Positions 61,849 through 64,000 of a stretch of 64,000 nucleotides of DNA are shown here, in pieces. Numbering within the stretch: position 1 is the stretch's first letter; each line of letters opens with the position of its first letter. Made by a program: the position numbers and the translations under genes. The notes below the pieces were generated by a model. It had not been told where the DNA came from, did no database searches, and saw only the letters and a list, made by a program, of their open reading frames with translations. Source of the DNA: Streptosporangiaceae bacterium (lineage in GTDB: Bacteria; Actinomycetota; Actinomycetes; Streptosporangiales; Streptosporangiaceae); contig JAOPYK010000200.1 of the NCBI GenBank assembly GCA_025964695.1, positions 34,255 through 98,254 on the forward strand. The letters are read 5' to 3'.

Positions 61849-64000
61849 TCAGCGCCCGGGTGATCCGCGGGTGAGCACGGACATTCCGGCACCGGTCCGG
61901 AGGACGGCGACGTCACCGTCATGATCTGTCCGGTAGACGCGCATGCCCAGCCTGCCCAGCAGTGCCAGCGTGGCCGCGGCGGGATGGCCGTAGTCGTTGC
62001 CGGCCCCGACCGAGGTGATCGCGATCTGGGCGCGCGCCGCCGCGAGAAACCCGGGATCCTGCCGGCGAGATCCGTGATGGGGGACCTTGAGGACGTCCAC
62101 CTGCGGCACCTGGGGAGCCAGGTCGTGCTGTGCCTCCGACTCGACGTCGCCTGGGAGCAGCACGCTCAGTCCCGGCAGCCCCCCGCGGCCCGTCCAGCGG
62201 GCCACCAGGACGACGCTGGCGTTGTTGACGGTGGTGCCGTCGTCCCTGGTGGAGACCTTCGGGCCGGCCGGGGCGGGGGCCAGCACCGACAGGGTCAGGG
62301 ACCCTGCCTGCCAGATCTGACCCGGCTCGGCGGCCCGGACCCCCAGACCGAGCAGGAAGCGTGACTCCTCCCCCTCGCTCAGCGGGCTGGGCAGGACCGC
62401 GCCGACCGTACGGCCATGCCGGACCCCGGGCACGCCGTTGACATGGTCGGCGTGCGGATGAGTGAGAACCAGCAGTGGCACGGATCGCACGCCCAGGCGC
62501 TCGAGGCAGCGGTCCATGAGCTCCGGATCCGGCCCGGCGTCGACTACGACGGCGCGCGCCTCGCCCGCGCTGAGCACCAGTCCGTCGCCCTGCCCCACGT
62601 CGCAGACGACGAAGGACCAGCCCCGCGGTGGCCAGCCGGGCGTCACGATCGCCGCCACGATCGCCACGGTGACCGTCCCCGCCACGGCGGCGGCCGCGAA
62701 CCGCAGCAACCGCCGGTGCCTGACCACCACGATCGCCGCCGCCAGCACGCCCAGCAGCAGCACCGCGCCCAGCGGCCCGTCCGGCCAGCCCACGTTCGCG
62801 TACGGCACGGCGGCCGCGGCACGGGCCACCCAGATGATCCAGCTCGCGGCGAGCCCGGCCGGCCATACCAGCAGCCGGGCCACCGGCATGGCGACCGGCG
62901 CGACGGCGGCGGCGAGCGCGCCGAGCAGCGTCGCGGGCACCACCGCCGGCTCGGCCAGCAGATTCGCGGCGACCGCGACCAGGCCGATCTCACCGGAGAG
63001 CATCACCAGGACCGGGGTGCACGCGACCTGGGCGGCAGCCGCCGCCGCGAGCACGTCCGCGACCCCGCCCGGCAGCCGCCGCCGCAGCCGTGTCCGCCAG
63101 GCCGGAGCCAGGACGAGCAGACCCGCCGTGGCGAGCGCCGACAGCGCAAAGCCGTAGGAGCGGCCGAGCGAGGGATCGGCGAGCACCAGGACCAGCACCG
63201 CCGCGGACAGCGCCGGCACACCACGTCGCTCCCGCCCGGTGGCCAGCGCGATCAGCCCGATCATCCCCATGACGGTGGCGCGCAGCACGCTGGGTTCCGG
63301 CCGGGCGATGACCACGAAGGCGAGCACGGCGGCCCCGGCGGGCAGGGGCGCGCTGCGCCGGCTCATCCCGGCCCAGCGGGCCAGGGCGAGGATCGCCCCG
63401 GTCAGGATCGCGATGTTCGCTCCGGAGACGACCAGCAGATGCGTGAGCCCGGCGGCCTTGAAATCGTCGGCGAGCCGTGGGTCGAGCCGAGAGGTATCAC
63501 CGACGATCATGCCTGGCAGTACGCCGCGCGGCGCTTCGGGGAGCCCGCCGGCCGCCTCGCGCAGCCGGGCCCGGACGCTCTCGGCCGCCCGCTGCACCGC
63601 GGACGGAGGGCCGACCTCGAGCGGCGGCCCGCGGACCAGTGCCACCGCGGCGAGCAGCTCGCCCCGTCGCGGGACCACGAGCCGCGCGGTGAACCGCACC
63701 CGGCTGCTCGGCACCAGTGCCCGCCACTGCGGGGTGCGGGCCAGCACCAGCACCGGGACCCGGACGCCGGTGACCCGTCCCCGGACCCGTACGCTCTCGG
63801 CCCGGACCCGTACCGTCACCAGCTCGCGCCCGCGCACCTCGCTCACCCGCGGGTCTTCGGTGACCACGGCCTCCAGGGTGGCCTGCGCCTGGGCGACGGC
63901 CAGGGCGCGGACCGGACCCGATCCAACCGCGGACAGCCGCAGCCCGACCCCGGCCGCCGAGGACGCCGCACACGCCAGCGCGGCACCCGCCAGCACCCAG
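61849..64000 (-). CDS. comEC: ComEC/Rec2-family DNA uptake channel, 5' partial
   Basis: The frame runs off the window edge, so the true start is outside; at least 716 residues are visible. The N-terminal part is an OB-like extracytoplasmic domain (VRVRAESVRVRGRVTGV), then the competence membrane domain with HLLVVSGANIAILTG, and a C-terminal metallo-beta-lactamase-like domain with THPHADHVNG and a later HHGSR. In competent bacteria ComEC carries single-stranded DNA through the membrane. The GTG at 63996 is only the last available start codon before the edge. Confidence 0.92.
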   Translation of the reverse strand, partial: WVLAGAALACAASSAAGVGLRLSAVGSGPVRALAVAQAQATLEAVVTEDPRVSEVRGRELVTVRVRAESVRVRGRVTGVRVPVLVLARTPQWRALVPSSRVRFTARLVVPRRGELLAAVALVRGPPLEVGPPSAVQRAAESVRARLREAAGGLPEAPRGVLPGMIVGDTSRLDPRLADDFKAAGLTHLLVVSGANIAILTGAILALARWAGMSRRSAPLPAGAAVLAFVVIARPEPSVLRATVMGMIGLIALATGRERRGVPALSAAVLVLVLADPSLGRSYGFALSALATAGLLVLAPAWRTRLRRRLPGGVADVLAAAAAAQVACTPVLVMLSGEIGLVAVAANLLAEPAVVPATLLGALAAAVAPVAMPVARLLVWPAGLAASWIIWVARAAAAVPYANVGWPDGPLGAVLLLGVLAAAIVVVRHRRLLRFAAAAVAGTVTVAIVAAIVTPGWPPRGWSFVVCDVGQGDGLVLSAGEARAVVVDAGPDPELMDRCLERLGVRSVPLLVLTHPHADHVNGVPGVRHGRTVGAVLPSPLSEGEESRFLLGLGVRAAEPGQIWQAGSLTLSVLAPAPAGPKVSTRDDGTTVNNASVVLVARWTGRGGLPGLSVLLPGDVESEAQHDLAPQVPQVDVLKVPHHGSRRQDPGFLAAARAQIAITSVGAGNDYGHPAAATLALLGRLGMRVYRTDHDGDVAVLRTGAGMSVLTRGSPGR

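Overview
The window is GC-rich chromosomal DNA of an actinomycete. Gene content and order (dapA-rnj-ftsK, rimO-pgsA-cinA-clgR, recA-recX-rny-gluABCD-miaB-miaA-dapF-hflX) match the conserved core of Streptomyces, mycobacteria and relatives. The fine detail (DUF3046, an Lhr helicase, an MT0933-like small protein, many GTG starts) looks most like Streptosporangiales; that assignment is an inference. I see no tRNA, rRNA, CRISPR array, prophage or insertion sequence.

Layout. 0-2.2 kb: end of an EamA transporter, a membrane-anchored GH18-like protein and a small protein. 2.5-8.8 kb: dapA, RNase J, FtsK and a RodZ-like HTH membrane protein. 8.9-13.2 kb: rimO, pgsA, a decayed DUF1990 gene, cinA and clgR. 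13.3-17.8 kb: a Nei-type glycosylase, an Rrf2 regulator, and a divergent GH3 NagZ/ROK repressor pair. 18.1-22.9 kb: the 1583-residue helicase Lhr. 23-26.6 kb: DUF3046, then a leftward block of DUF350 membrane protein, glutathionylspermidine-synthase-like ATP-grasp enzyme and YgiB-like lipoprotein, then a second ATP-grasp protein. 26.7-31 kb: recA with two recognisable DNA-damage promoters, recX and rny. 31-37.4 kb: secreted serine protease, S9 peptidase and gluABCD. 37.6-42.8 kb: miaB, a dioxygenase-like gene, miaA, dapF and an SCO6745-like gene. 43-50.8 kb: an orphan histidine kinase divergent from a four-gene peptide ABC operon. 50.8-57.4 kb: a membrane protein, glycolate oxidase glcDEF and malate synthase. 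57.7-64 kb: hflX, hutI, a DegV protein and a truncated comEC.

How the genes work together. RecA, RecX, the Nei-type glycosylase and Lhr form a DNA-repair neighbourhood. RNase J and RNase Y are two main RNA-decay nucleases. RimO, MiaB and MiaA modify ribosomal protein or tRNA. GlcDEF makes glyoxylate, which AceB condenses with acetyl-CoA to malate. DapA and DapF belong to the lysine/diaminopimelate pathway.

Three themes stand out. First, many genes have a TANNNT -10 box placed 6-8 bases before the start codon, implying leaderless mRNAs, including two possible short leader ORFs upstream of rny and the secreted protease. Second, exact short tandem duplications (11-30 bp) occur repeatedly between genes, and two neighbouring ATP-grasp genes have 14-bp tandem repeats running across their stop codons. 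Third, a YjfL/YjfM/YjfC-like envelope module lies between DUF3046 and recA, which are adjacent in mycobacteria.
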